A DNA stretch of 64,000 nucleotides from JACJVV01 sp964581515 (GTDB lineage: Archaea; Nanobdellota; Nanobdellia; Woesearchaeales; JACJVV01), in the NCBI GenBank assembly GCA_964581515.1, contig CAZOOV010000004.1, positions 116,399 to 180,398 on the forward strand, written 5' to 3'. Every line of letters begins with the position of its first letter. The first letter of the stretch is position 1. This document shows, piece after piece, positions 1-8,091 of the stretch. The notes beneath the pieces were generated by a model. That model had not been told where the DNA came from. It saw only the letters and a list, made by a program, of their open reading frames with translations, and made no database searches. The position numbers and the translations under genes were made by a program.

Positions 1-692
1 TGACGACTATGGAAATGCAGCAGAATATCTATAAGACTCTTGCTGAGCTTGACTATAAAGGAGTCTTAGCAGTGCATTGTGAAAAAGAAGCATTAATCAT
101 GCCTGAACTTTGGGAACCAGAAGAACCGATAACACACACGCTAGCAAGACCTGCAGTTGCAGAAGTAGAATCAGTGAGGGATCAGATTATGTTTGCAAAA
201 GGAGCAGGTTTCAAAGGGACATTACACATATGTCATATATCAACACCAGAAGCGATTGATATAATAGAACAGAACAGACCAAAAGTAAAATTTAAGATAA
301 CATGTGGGGTCACTCCTCATCACTGCGTTCTTTTTGATGAGATGATGGAAAACAATATTCTGCTCAAAGTAAATCCTCCTTTGAGAAGCAGAGGTACAGA
401 GGAACTTATGCTTGACGCACTCAAGGCAGGAAGGATTGATTGGATAGAGACAGATCATGCACCTCACACCCTAAAAGACAAGATAGAAAAACATGCTTCA
501 GGTTTTCCTGGTCTTCCTAATTATCCAAGATTCATAAGATTCTTGAGAGAAGAAGCAAAGATGGATGAAGAAACAATAAAGAAACTGACGCATGATAATA
601 TAGTGAAAGCTTATGGGATTGAAATAGAGAATCAAATCCTCAACTCTTCTTCAAACTTAGATTCAGAATATGAGTTCTCAGCATTCAAATAA
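1..692 (+). CDS. pyrC: Dihydroorotase, C-terminal part (5' end outside window)
   Basis: Third step of de novo pyrimidine synthesis: reversible cyclisation of carbamoyl-aspartate to dihydroorotate by an amidohydrolase-fold zinc enzyme. The frame is open to the left edge, so the N-terminal third, including the first metal-binding HxH, is missing. About 230 residues are visible against roughly 400 for the family. Visible motifs are VHCE, CHIST and TDHAPHT, which supply metal-binding His residues and the catalytic Asp, plus the GVTPHH segment. The codon after the last Lys is TAA. The next gene lies on the opposite strand, so the two are convergent. Family assignment is firm; the true start cannot be seen. 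Confidence 0.93.
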   Translation, partial: TTMEMQQNIYKTLAELDYKGVLAVHCEKEALIMPELWEPEEPITHTLARPAVAEVESVRDQIMFAKGAGFKGTLHICHISTPEAIDIIEQNRPKVKFKITCGVTPHHCVLFDEMMENNILLKVNPPLRSRGTEELMLDALKAGRIDWIETDHAPHTLKDKIEKHASGFPGLPNYPRFIRFLREEAKMDEETIKKLTHDNIVKAYGIEIENQILNSSSNLDSEYEFSAFK

Positions 693-724
693 ATTCCTAA
701 GTGATTTATGATTTAGAATGCTTT

Positions 725-1558
725 TCAGATTAACAAAAGTAGACTCACTGCCATGACTCCCATACCTGATATTACGCCAAGTATTGCCCAGTGTGGTTTT
801 CCATATTCTCTTGCAGAAGGAAGTAGTTCATCAAGTGAAATGTACACCATTATTCCAGCAACTCCTGCAAAGATTATTCCTGCAATGAGCTCATTGAAAT
901 AATTACGAAGTATAAAATATGCAATCAGTGCCCCTAATGGTTCTGAGAGTCCAGTAAGAGAGCTGTAAAGGAATGCCTTCTTCCTATTCTTTGTTGAGTA
1001 ATAGATAGGTACTGAGATAGCAATTCCTTCGGGTATATTATGTATTGCTACAGCGATTGCAATGGCTATTCCTAGTTTTACATCAGCGAGAGTGCTTACA
1101 AAAGTTGCAATTCCTTCAGGAAAATTATGTATGGTAAGTGCGATTGCAGTGAATATGCCCAGTCTGTATAGATGTCTGCATTTTTTGGACATTTTATGTT
1201 TGCATCTTTTCAACATATTTTTGTTACGCATATCTTCTACCTTATGAGCCTCATGGGGATTTTCACATGATGGTATCAGGACATCAATCATACCTATTAT
1301 TGCAATTCCTGCAAAGAATGATAGTACAGTTATCCAATTGCCTAATTTATCTCCTAATTGGCTTGTGATAAAGGTCTGCGATTGAAAGAATAATTCCACA
1401 AAAGCTACATATAACATTACTCCTGCCGAGAATCCAAGACTTATAGAAAGTAGTTTCTTGTTTGTATGTTTTGTAAAGAATGCTATTGCTCCACCGATGC
1501 CAGTGGATAGTCCTGCAAATAATGTCAATAATATTGCGAGGATTGCATTACTTAACAT
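725..1558 (-). CDS. zupT: ZIP family divalent metal transporter (ZupT-like)
   Basis: Membrane importer of zinc, iron or other divalent metals. The 277 residues form about eight hydrophobic segments. The two signature motifs HNFPEG and HNIPEG lie in neighbouring helices and form the binuclear metal site. A His/Cys-rich cytoplasmic loop in the middle (around residues 100-130: SCENPHEAHK, KRCKHKMSKKCRHLYR) probably binds metal. It lies downstream of iscU on the same strand, behind a 170-base purine-rich gap, so it may be read with the iron-sulfur genes or from its own promoter. The link to a metal-sensing ArsR gene and to IscS/IscU suggests metal supply for clusters; that is inference. The substrate cannot be told from sequence. 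Confidence 0.9.
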   Translation of the reverse strand: MLSNAILAILLTLFAGLSTGIGGAIAFFTKHTNKKLLSISLGFSAGVMLYVAFVELFFQSQTFITSQLGDKLGNWITVLSFFAGIAIIGMIDVLIPSCENPHEAHKVEDMRNKNMLKRCKHKMSKKCRHLYRLGIFTAIALTIHNFPEGIATFVSTLADVKLGIAIAIAVAIHNIPEGIAISVPIYYSTKNRKKAFLYSSLTGLSEPLGALIAYFILRNYFNELIAGIIFAGVAGIMVYISLDELLPSAREYGKPHWAILGVISGMGVMAVSLLLLI

Positions 1559-1729
1559 GTTATCACTGATGTTTATTCTTTTATATTATTTTTCTTTATT
1601 TCTTCACTTCTCTTATTTTTTGCTTATCTTTTTACTTATTTCTTATCTTTTCATTTCACTTTTTTCTTCATTTCATTTTTTTCTTCATATATTCTCTTAA
1701 TTTTTCTCTTATCTCTTCACATCATATCT
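1559..1729 (-). other. Low-complexity purine-rich spacer between iscU and zupT
   Basis: The minus strand here is almost only A and G with scattered T: irregular copies of GAAATGAAAA and AAGATAAGAAATAAG. No ORF, no clear TATA box and no hairpin is evident. It may act as a long A-rich translation leader for zupT, or simply be slippage-prone sequence. Confidence 0.5.
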
Positions 1730-2101
1730 TTATTTTTTATTCTTCTTCCTGTAATTCTTTATCGCTTCTTTCAATGCGTCTTGTGCAAGAACAGAACAAT
1801 GTACTTTAATGTGTGGAACATCCCCCATCTTGTTGACAACATCTTTGCTTGTAATCTTCTCAGCATCTTCAAGGCTCATACCAATAGTCATCTCACATAA
1901 GTAATCTGATGAGGCGATTGCTGCAACACAGCCATATGTCTTAAATTTTATATCGGTAATCTTATTATCATCAACTTTAATGTAAACACGCATTATATCT
2001 CCGCATTTGACATTTCCTACTTCACCTATTGCGTCTGCATCTTTTATCTCACCAGCAAACTTAGGTTCTTTGAATCTTTCGATTATTTTTTCATTATACA
2101 T
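1730..2101 (-). CDS. iscU: Iron-sulfur cluster scaffold protein IscU/NifU-like
   Basis: Scaffold on which IscS-derived sulfur and iron are assembled into clusters. The three conserved cluster Cys residues are present (C33 in KCGD, C58 in YGCVAAIASSD, C102 in HCSVLAQDA), with the Asp of CGDIM that is needed for cluster release. The chosen start is the ATG at 2101: a strong GGGGGTGA Shine-Dalgarno lies 5 bases upstream, and the ATG follows the iscS stop by one base. A GTG at 2110 would add three residues but would overlap the Shine-Dalgarno. At 123 residues the length is normal. It is translationally linked to iscS. Confidence 0.95.
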   Translation of the reverse strand: MYNEKIIERFKEPKFAGEIKDADAIGEVGNVKCGDIMRVYIKVDDNKITDIKFKTYGCVAAIASSDYLCEMTIGMSLEDAEKITSKDVVNKMGDVPHIKVHCSVLAQDALKEAIKNYRKKNKK

Positions 2102-2102
2102 C

Positions 2103-3257
2103 TCAGTCACCCCCTAAAGGAGAAATATCTCTCAATCTTTTGATCTCTTTTTTAACAGCATTTAGACAGATATCCAGCTCTTCTTTTGTAGTGAACCTGC
2201 TTATACTGAACCTTACGCTTCCATGAGCACGTTCAGGATTATTTTCAAGTGCCATCATGACATGTGATGGCTCTAAGGTGTGTGATGAGCAAGCACTTCC
2301 TGTTGATGTGCATATTCCATGATCCATATCAAGTGCAGATATGATAGATTCTCCTTCAATAAATCTGAATGAAACATTTATATTATTGCAAAGACGCTTG
2401 TCTCCTTTTGGTCCATTGAGTGATACTCCATCAATCTTCAGTGCTTCATCTATGAAATAGTCTCTAAGTTCTGTCATATATTCATTATGTTCTTTATTTA
2501 GTGCTAGTTTTACAGATTCTGCAAACCCTATGATGCCAGCAACATTTTCAGTGCCTGACCTCAGTTTCTTTTCATGTCCTCCTCCATGTGCAAGAGGAAT
2601 TATCTTGACTCCTTCCTTAACATATAATACACCAACTCCTTTTGGTCCATGTATCTTATGTGCGTTAAGTGTTATCAGATCAGCATACTCTGTATTAATT
2701 TCAGTCTTTGTGAATGATTGGCATGCATCTGTATGCAAGAGTACATCTTTTTTCTTGCATATCTCATATAATGCTTTCAAGTCTTGTATTGTACCAATTT
2801 CATTGTTGCCATGTATTATTGAAACAAGTATTGTCTTGTCTGTAATTGCATTCTCAAGATCCTGTGCAGAAACGAATCCTTCTTTATCAACATCAAGATA
2901 AGTGACATCATAGCCCATACCTTCAAGCCATTTACAGCTGTTTTGTACACAGTCATGCTCTATTTTTGTTGTGATTATATGGTTGCCTCCTTCTTTATTT
3001 GCAAATGCAATTCCTTTTATTGCGAAATTGTTTGATTCAGTACCACCTGATGTGAATATTATCTCACAATCTTTAGCTCCTATTGCTTCAGCAATCACAT
3101 ATCTTGCTTCATTAAGAGCTTTTTTTGCTTCTATGCCTTTGTGATGCATTGAAGAAGCATTCCCATATGCTTCTTTTTGATATTTATTCATGGTCTCGAC
3201 TACTTTTGGGTCTACCATAGTGGTTGCTCCATTGTCAAGGTATATTGTCTTTGTCAT
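2103..3257 (-). CDS. iscS: Cysteine desulfurase (NifS/IscS)
   Basis: PLP enzyme that takes sulfur from cysteine and passes it as persulfide to IscU. The PLP lysine is K201 in NAHKIHGPKG, the PLP-contacting Asp/His residues lie in HTDACQS, and the persulfide Cys is C323 in TSTGSACSSH. The long active-site loop is typical of NifS/IscS rather than SufS. The protein has 384 residues, a normal length. A TATA-like box lies at about 3297-3308, so it has its own promoter behind the ArsR gene. With iscU it forms a minimal ISC system; no hscA, hscB or ferredoxin gene is nearby. Confidence 0.96.
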   Translation of the reverse strand: MTKTIYLDNGATTMVDPKVVETMNKYQKEAYGNASSMHHKGIEAKKALNEARYVIAEAIGAKDCEIIFTSGGTESNNFAIKGIAFANKEGGNHIITTKIEHDCVQNSCKWLEGMGYDVTYLDVDKEGFVSAQDLENAITDKTILVSIIHGNNEIGTIQDLKALYEICKKKDVLLHTDACQSFTKTEINTEYADLITLNAHKIHGPKGVGVLYVKEGVKIIPLAHGGGHEKKLRSGTENVAGIIGFAESVKLALNKEHNEYMTELRDYFIDEALKIDGVSLNGPKGDKRLCNNINVSFRFIEGESIISALDMDHGICTSTGSACSSHTLEPSHVMMALENNPERAHGSVRFSISRFTTKEELDICLNAVKKEIKRLRDISPLGGD

Positions 3258-3296
3258 TTTGTCTCTGATTTATCTTTTATTTATCGTTTTTTAATT

Positions 3297-3308
3297 TTTT
3301 ATATATGA
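3297..3308 (-). promoter_or_regulatory. TATA box for iscS-iscU
   Basis: On the minus strand the segment reads CATATATAAAAAA, about 45 bases before the iscS ATG, which predicts a leader of roughly 15-20 bases. A tandem GATATTC repeat sits just upstream (3306-3320) and could bind a regulator. Confidence 0.5.
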
Positions 3309-3328
3309 TATTCGATATTCTTCTCAAT

Positions 3329-3634
3329 TCATTCTTCCTTTTTATGGCAGTCATTACAGCAGTATTTTTTTACATGTGCGTCAACGAGTTTCATCAATGG
3401 TACTATTGTATCTTTGTTAAGTGAGTATATTCTTTTTTTGCCCTCTTGCTCTACATCAAGAAAATGACAGTCTGAGAGGCATTTTAGATTGTGGCTTATC
3501 TTGCTCTGTTCCTCATTTAGTGTTTCACAGATTTCACTGACAGACATCGACTTCTGCATGAGGGCTTCAAGTATCCTCATCCTCGTCTTGTTTCCTACAG
3601 TTTCAAAAAACACATTATATGAATGGCACTTCAT
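3329..3634 (-). CDS. ArsR/SmtB-family metal-responsive repressor
   Basis: A 101-residue winged-helix protein. The helix-turn-helix covers about residues 30-60 (MSVSEICETLNEEQSKISHN), followed by the wing (EQEGKKRIYSL). Cys-rich ends (CH at residues 3-4; YCCNDCH at about 91-97) look like a metal or cluster ligand set. Such repressors leave DNA on binding metal. Two canonical ArsR-type operators overlap its own start codon, so autoregulation is likely. It is first in the run iscS-iscU-zupT and may sense Zn, Fe or cluster status, as the cyanobacterial SufR does for suf genes; the ligand is inference. Confidence 0.85.
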   Translation of the reverse strand: MKCHSYNVFFETVGNKTRMRILEALMQKSMSVSEICETLNEEQSKISHNLKCLSDCHFLDVEQEGKKRIYSLNKDTIVPLMKLVDAHVKKYCCNDCHKKEE

Positions 3635-3652
3635 ATGAATATGTATTCATAT
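3617..3652. promoter_or_regulatory. Tandem ArsR-type operators at the arsR start
   Basis: Two perfect dyads with the SmtB/CzrA-type TGAA-N6-TTCA core share their middle arm. Site 1 (3617-3636) is ATATGAA-N6-TTCATAT and site 2 (3633-3652) is ATATGAATA-TG-TATTCATAT. The cores are 16 bases apart. The start codon of the ArsR gene lies in the shared arm. An AT-rich TATA-like stretch for that gene follows at about 3653-3664, so bound repressor would sit at the start site. Confidence 0.75.
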
Positions 3653-3719
3653 TTAATTTAAAAAGGTTTCGTTAAATACTAAGGTAAACTTTATATAATG
3701 TAATTATTGAGGAAGAACC

Positions 3720-5393
3720 ATGAAGCGAATAATTTTATTTTTGATATTTACATTACTTCTTATCACTGCTTGCTCCAAAACATTTGATGAATGCGACATC
3801 AATAAAGATGGTGAAGTTGATTCTAAGGAAGAGAAAGTATGTTTTACTGACTTAGGTGATTGCATCTCTGGATGTATAGATGATGGGAAAGCACCAAAAC
3901 TTTGTTTAACAGAATGCCAAGAAAAACAAGATGAAGAGCAAACTACAGGGACAGAATATATTATCACATCATCTGCTTCACATTCCTTTGGAATCCACCC
4001 TTCTAGTTTAGAAAATTATGAATATGCTCATGATTTAGGCATTGATTTCAACAGAGAAGGTATGTATTTTGTATGGACTTGGATAGATACAGGCAGAGAT
4101 GGCCATTTCTCATTTGAAAATGCTATGATTTCTCAACATCCAGATAGGCCTGGTTCTGGAGGGTTTATGAGTTATGATGAAGAAAGGAGAAAATTAGCTG
4201 CTGGAAAAGATATTGAACATATGGTAAATGTTTGCGCATTCCAGAGGAAGGTTGCAAAAGAGGAGTTTAAGAGTTCTGAAGAGAAGAAGATATATCAAGA
4301 ATTTGTAGAGAAATTAGTAGAACGTTATGATGGTGATTCAGACTTAGGTTGCACTCAACCTTCGCCAGATTGTTATAATGAAGGCGATGGTGAATATCCT
4401 AAGCAATCATTGATAGATGCTTTACAAGTTAGTCCAATCAAGTATTGGCAAGCATGCAATCAGGTTATTGATGCTTGCTTGAATGACTGCAAAGAAACTT
4501 ATGCTGAAAAATATGCAGAATTTTTAGAGCTTACTTACAAAGGTGTAAAAGCTTCTTGTGCTGATTGTCAAGTATTGATTGCCGGAGATTCTGCAAAAGA
4601 GATGTATCCTTCTGTCTATAAAGCATTAAATGGAGAATACGTAGATATTATTGACAAACATTTCTTTGGTATGCATAATGATTATATGAAGATTAGTGAA
4701 GAGATGGACTATTTGAAAAATAGTCTAGTTGATTCAGGATTTGATTTAGATGAGTTAAGATTCTGGACAACTGAAGTGGGGACATATTCAGGGGACCCTG
4801 TTGAAGACAAGGGAGATATTGTAACAGAAGGCCCACCATATCAATCTGAAAAACAGCAAGCCCAAGGTCTTGTTAAAAGATATATATATTCATTCGGAGA
4901 AGGTTTTGAGAAAGTGCTCTGGGCATGGGGTCTTATCGAAGATTTTGGCTGCGAATGCTGCATATTTGATTATACTGGACTCATTTATGACGGAAACGAT
5001 AAGGGTCAAGAGTGTGATGTTAATGATCCATACGATCTTGGTAAAGGGGTGAAGAAATTAAGTTATTATTCATTGAAGAAAATGATTGAAAAGATTGGTG
5101 GTTTTACTGAAATAGAGAAAGTACAGGAAAATGATTTTGTTTATGTGTATAAACTTATTGATGATGGAACTCCAATCTGGATAGGATGGAGTGAAAATGT
5201 CACTAAGAGCGTTATTTTAGATGTTGAAGATGCTGACCAAATCATGATAACAGATTCAGTGCCTAAATTCGTGACAGGTAATGAAGTAATAAACTATGAT
5301 ACTTCCTTTAATACAGAAATAAAGTATCCTCGAGATAATGCTATCAACATAACTTTATCTGGGGTTCCTGTATATATTGAAGTAATCAAATAG
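3720..5393 (+). CDS. Secreted lipoprotein with glycosidase-like (TIM-barrel) domain
   Basis: The 557-residue protein starts with a lipoprotein signal (LLLITAC, lipid Cys at 18), so it is probably anchored outside the cell. An EF-hand/dockerin-like calcium loop follows (DINKDGEVDSKEE, residues 26-38), then a Cys-rich segment. The main part resembles clan GH-A glycoside hydrolases: WTWIDTGRDGHFSFEN, a conserved Glu in FWTTEVGTY (about residue 351, candidate nucleophile) and VLWAWGLIEDF near the barrel end. A small beta domain closes the protein, as in many GH-A enzymes. The TATA box CTTTATATAATG lies about 25 bases before the ATG. The substrate is unknown; fold assignment rests on motifs only. 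Confidence 0.65.
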   Translation: MKRIILFLIFTLLLITACSKTFDECDINKDGEVDSKEEKVCFTDLGDCISGCIDDGKAPKLCLTECQEKQDEEQTTGTEYIITSSASHSFGIHPSSLENYEYAHDLGIDFNREGMYFVWTWIDTGRDGHFSFENAMISQHPDRPGSGGFMSYDEERRKLAAGKDIEHMVNVCAFQRKVAKEEFKSSEEKKIYQEFVEKLVERYDGDSDLGCTQPSPDCYNEGDGEYPKQSLIDALQVSPIKYWQACNQVIDACLNDCKETYAEKYAEFLELTYKGVKASCADCQVLIAGDSAKEMYPSVYKALNGEYVDIIDKHFFGMHNDYMKISEEMDYLKNSLVDSGFDLDELRFWTTEVGTYSGDPVEDKGDIVTEGPPYQSEKQQAQGLVKRYIYSFGEGFEKVLWAWGLIEDFGCECCIFDYTGLIYDGNDKGQECDVNDPYDLGKGVKKLSYYSLKKMIEKIGGFTEIEKVQENDFVYVYKLIDDGTPIWIGWSENVTKSVILDVEDADQIMITDSVPKFVTGNEVINYDTSFNTEIKYPRDNAINITLSGVPVYIEVIK

Positions 5394-5394
5394 T

Positions 5395-5407
5395 AATATT
5401 TAAATAA
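5395..5407 (+). promoter_or_regulatory. TATA box for the cysE leader transcript
   Basis: The sequence AATATTTAAATAA is centred about 28 bases before the ATG of the polycysteine mini-ORF. That spacing puts the transcription start on or within a few bases of that ATG, as at other leaderless promoters in this window. Confidence 0.7.
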
Positions 5408-5429
5408 TCCAACTTACTCTTATTCTATT

Positions 5430-5459
5430 ATGACAAAAGAACTATGTTGTTGTTGCTGA
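5430..5459 (+). CDS. Polycysteine leader peptide (uORF) upstream of cysE
   Basis: A nine-codon ORF encodes M-T-K-E-L-C-C-C-C and then TGA. The four consecutive Cys codons are TGT TGT TGT TGC. Its ATG sits where the promoter predicts the transcript start, so it should be translated leaderless. It ends 94 bases before cysE, the gene that commits serine to cysteine synthesis. A U-rich tract with a run of six T (5494-5499) lies between. Ribosome stalling on Cys codons is a known logic in bacteria (leaderless polycysteine uORFs of mycobacteria, amino-acid attenuators); its use here is inference from position and content. Confidence 0.7.
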   Translation: MTKELCCCC

Positions 5460-5553
5460 ATTCTTTCATTGTTTTAGTTTTACTACCCAAATATTTTTTC
5501 CTTGTTCAATATATAATATAAACATATCAAATAAAATTCAAAGGTGATCACAA
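5460..5553 (+). promoter_or_regulatory. cysE leader region with U-rich tract and ribosome binding site
   Basis: A T-rich stretch (5461-5510, six T at 5494-5499) could act as an archaeal U-tract terminator. A second AT-rich box (ATATATAATATAAAC, about 5511-5525) could be an independent promoter. The Shine-Dalgarno AAGGTGAT (5541-5548) stands 5 bases before the cysE ATG, which implies a leadered mRNA. No obvious complementary strand to this site was found by eye. Confidence 0.5.
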
Positions 5554-6081
5554 ATGTTCGAAGACATAAAAGCGATATACAGAAATGATCCTGCAGCAAG
5601 AGGATTAGAACCTATTTTATATCCTGGCTTGCACGCGATAATTGCACATAGATACATTTCACATCCATTATACAAGATTAAGCTAAGGTTCTTAGCAAGA
5701 TTGATATCTCAAATCATGCGTTTCCTTACTGGCCTTGAGATACACCCAGGTGCAAGAATAGGCAAGGGCTTTTTTTGTGACCATGGCATGGATGTTGTAA
5801 TTGGAGAGACAGCACAGATAGGAAAGAATTGCGTGATGTTTCACGGAGTCAGCTTAGGTGGTACTGGAAAGCATGTAGGAAAAAGACATCCGACAATAGG
5901 CGATAATGTGATGATCGGCACTCAGGCAACACTACTTGGTCCTATGAAAGTAGGAAATAATGCAAAGATAGGTGCAGAGACAGTAATAATCAATCATAAT
6001 GTACCAAAAGACTGCACAGTTGTAGGCGCGCCCGGAAGGATTGTGAGAAAGAACGGGAAGAAAGTCAATATAAAGCTTTGA
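5554..6081 (+). CDS. cysE: Serine O-acetyltransferase
   Basis: Acetylates serine with acetyl-CoA to O-acetylserine, the precursor of cysteine. The short N-terminal helical part (residues 1-60) is followed by a left-handed beta-helix of hexapeptide repeats. Catalytic residues are visible: Asp76-His77 in CDHGMDVVIGETA and His97 in FHGVSLGGTGKH. The 175 residues match the short CysE form common in archaea and firmicutes. It is preceded by the polycysteine mini-ORF and has a good Shine-Dalgarno. No cysK is seen in this window. Confidence 0.95.
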   Translation: MFEDIKAIYRNDPAARGLEPILYPGLHAIIAHRYISHPLYKIKLRFLARLISQIMRFLTGLEIHPGARIGKGFFCDHGMDVVIGETAQIGKNCVMFHGVSLGGTGKHVGKRHPTIGDNVMIGTQATLLGPMKVGNNAKIGAETVIINHNVPKDCTVVGAPGRIVRKNGKKVNIKL

Positions 6082-6130
6082 GTAACTCCTTTCAGTAAAT
6101 TATATATACTATTTAGATTAAGATTATGTT

Positions 6131-6409
6131 ATGGGTGATATTTTTAGTTTTTTAATTTTTATGTTAGTATTGCTAGCTATTGCTTTTTCAGTTATATCTC
6201 ATTATATAGCAATGAATAGTCTATATCGTAGAGGAAAAAAACTTAATTGGTTAAGATGGTTGTATGGTTTTGAAGTGTTCAGATTCTTATTTACTAAGAA
6301 ATATAATAAAAATAAAGAGATGCTATTTGCAAAAAGAATGGGATTAGCAGGTTTCATAATTATAATATGTTTATTGATGCTAGCTATCTTATTTATTATA
6401 TTCTCCTAA
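6131..6409 (+). CDS. Small membrane protein, two transmembrane segments
   Basis: The 92 residues have one hydrophobic segment at the N terminus (about 4-28) and one at the C terminus (about 70-91), joined by a basic, Trp/Tyr-containing cytoplasmic loop. A TATA box (TTATATATAC, 6099-6108) stands 27 bases before the ATG, so the gene is probably expressed leaderless. Its end overlaps the end of the convergent Nudix gene by 14 bases. No family is recognised. Confidence 0.6.
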   Translation: MGDIFSFLIFMLVLLAIAFSVISHYIAMNSLYRRGKKLNWLRWLYGFEVFRFLFTKKYNKNKEMLFAKRMGLAGFIIIICLLMLAILFIIFS

Positions 6410-6944
6410 ATTTAGCATCATAAACTAAGACTGCAGTCTTAAGGATTGCATCCTTATGTTTATCTTCTAGTATTTCTTCAAGAACTTGTTCATAAGGCAT
6501 CACAACTATTTCCATATCTTCGAGAGGATCTTCTATTGGTTCTTGTATTTTGTGAATATCAGTTGCCATGACAGCGTACGTCCTCATGTCAAGCGCACAT
6601 GCTAATGGGTAATTGCCTGTGAGATATTCAAAATTGCCTGTGTAACCTGTCTCTTCAAGAAATTCTCTTCTTCCGCAATCAATAGGAGTCTCACCTTTAG
6701 CCATGCCTCCTTGCACGAGTTCAAGTATGCTGTCTTCATATTTTCTTATGGAGTGTCTGTATTGTCTTGCAAGCATAAGGTTATCTTTGTCCACGAAAGC
6801 AAGAACACCTACACCATCTCCTGGTTTTGCAGTATGATACTCATATAATTCCTTACGTCCTGGCACTCTAAGCATATCTACGATTACTTTGAACCATCCT
6901 CTAAACACTACTTTTGAGCTTACTATCTCTGGCTTTTGTAACAT
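6396..6944 (-). CDS. Nudix hydrolase, ADP-ribose pyrophosphatase type
   Basis: Cleaves nucleoside diphosphates linked to another moiety, most likely ADP-ribose to AMP and ribose-5-phosphate. The complete Nudix box runs G-x5-E-x7-REFLEETGY and matches the consensus. The N-terminal strand SSKVVFRGWFKVIVD is typical of the NudF/ADPRP subgroup. The chosen start is the ATG at 6944. A TATA box (AATATATTTATT, about 6974-6986) would place the transcript start near 6955, downstream of the other ATG at 6968, and the 6944 start fits the family N terminus. Confidence 0.85.
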   Translation of the reverse strand: MLQKPEIVSSKVVFRGWFKVIVDMLRVPGRKELYEYHTAKPGDGVGVLAFVDKDNLMLARQYRHSIRKYEDSILELVQGGMAKGETPIDCGRREFLEETGYTGNFEYLTGNYPLACALDMRTYAVMATDIHKIQEPIEDPLEDMEIVVMPYEQVLEEILEDKHKDAILKTAVLVYDAKFRRI

Positions 6945-6997
6945 GCTTCTACCTAATTGCAATTGCATTAATAAATAAATATATTCTTTATCCTAAC

Positions 6998-7987
6998 TCA
7001 AGGAACATATCTAAAAGAAGGCATATAGACTTTTTTAGGATCATCAAGTCCAAAAATACTAGATAATTTTCTGATTGTACTTACAATATCACCTTCAATC
7101 TCAGATTCATCATGCATAATATGTTTTGTTGCAGAGTATATCCATGTATGCATGGCACTAACTGCTTGACGATGTATTGCTTTGTCATTATGATATATCC
7201 CAATCTTGATTCCTTCCAGTGCTTCCAGTGTAGGTATGCTTGATAATGCAATCAGACAATAATTCTCTGTTGTCATGCCCATATGAACTCCCATCTGCTC
7301 TTCTAGAGAAGTTTCATAATCCAAAAGAGTATCGTCTGGATACGCTAGGTTCTCTTCAAATATTTTTATGATTGGTCTTGCACATTCAGGATAGGGCAGA
7401 TGCCTTAATTCTTTTACTGCGTCATGTTTTAGGTAGTTGCTGATTGGTCCTTCATTGTACTCAAGAATATCGCGAAGTATCATTGCAGATTCTTTTCCAC
7501 CAAGCTTTCCAAGCCCCTCTACTGTTTCCCACTTCATCTCGGCACTATCATCATGCAGTACAATTTCTCTGAGTTGTGGGAATGCTTCTCTATACTCTAG
7601 TCTGATAATATCATGGAGCATTGCAAGTCTTCCAGAATCTATGGGTTCTATAGTTCCATCTCCATTATCAATCCAGTCAAGGTATAGATGGACAGGCATA
7701 TTACTGTCTACTATCATCTCCTTTGCATACTCCATCCTTAGTGTTGTCAATGTATCTTTGTAAAGTCTTTTGAGATGATCTCTTGTCTTGAATCCATCTG
7801 GAAGCCACATGGTTCTATCTCTATTCACCATCTCAGGTTGAGCATCGAAATCATAATCCTTATAGAATTCCCTTGTACCGAACTTAGGATGGAACTCATC
7901 AAGTTCTCTTATCTCTCTAGTGAACACTGCATCAAAGAATATTGTTATCTCATCATCACTTATATCAACAGGATCACTCATGTTCAT
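6998..7987 (-). CDS. Hypothetical acidic protein with HEAT-like helical repeats
   Basis: The 329 residues are mostly helical. Around residues 140-215 they show HEAT/PBS-lyase-like repeats: AFPQLREIVLHDDSAEMKWETVEGLGKL..ESAMILRDILEY and then HDAVKELRHLPYPECARPI. A second set lies near residues 240-290. Such repeats act as protein-binding scaffolds. No catalytic motif is seen. An ATG at 7981 (third residue) is an equal start candidate. A TATA-like box lies in the AT-rich gap shared with the divergent yhhQ gene. Confidence 0.6.
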   Translation of the reverse strand: MNMSDPVDISDDEITIFFDAVFTREIRELDEFHPKFGTREFYKDYDFDAQPEMVNRDRTMWLPDGFKTRDHLKRLYKDTLTTLRMEYAKEMIVDSNMPVHLYLDWIDNGDGTIEPIDSGRLAMLHDIIRLEYREAFPQLREIVLHDDSAEMKWETVEGLGKLGGKESAMILRDILEYNEGPISNYLKHDAVKELRHLPYPECARPIIKIFEENLAYPDDTLLDYETSLEEQMGVHMGMTTENYCLIALSSIPTLEALEGIKIGIYHNDKAIHRQAVSAMHTWIYSATKHIMHDESEIEGDIVSTIRKLSSIFGLDDPKKVYMPSFRYVP

Positions 7988-8091
7988 GAAATTTATATTT
8001 CTGAAGGACTTATAATGTTTTATAGTATATAAAGTATAAAATACATTATATTTTACATTATATTTTTAAATAATCAGCAAATAATCAGATC

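Noticed and set aside
7988..8091. preQ1-type riboswitch before yhhQ
   Set aside because: The leader is short and AT-rich, with the TATA box close to the ATG; no aptamer-like stem with C-rich loop is visible.
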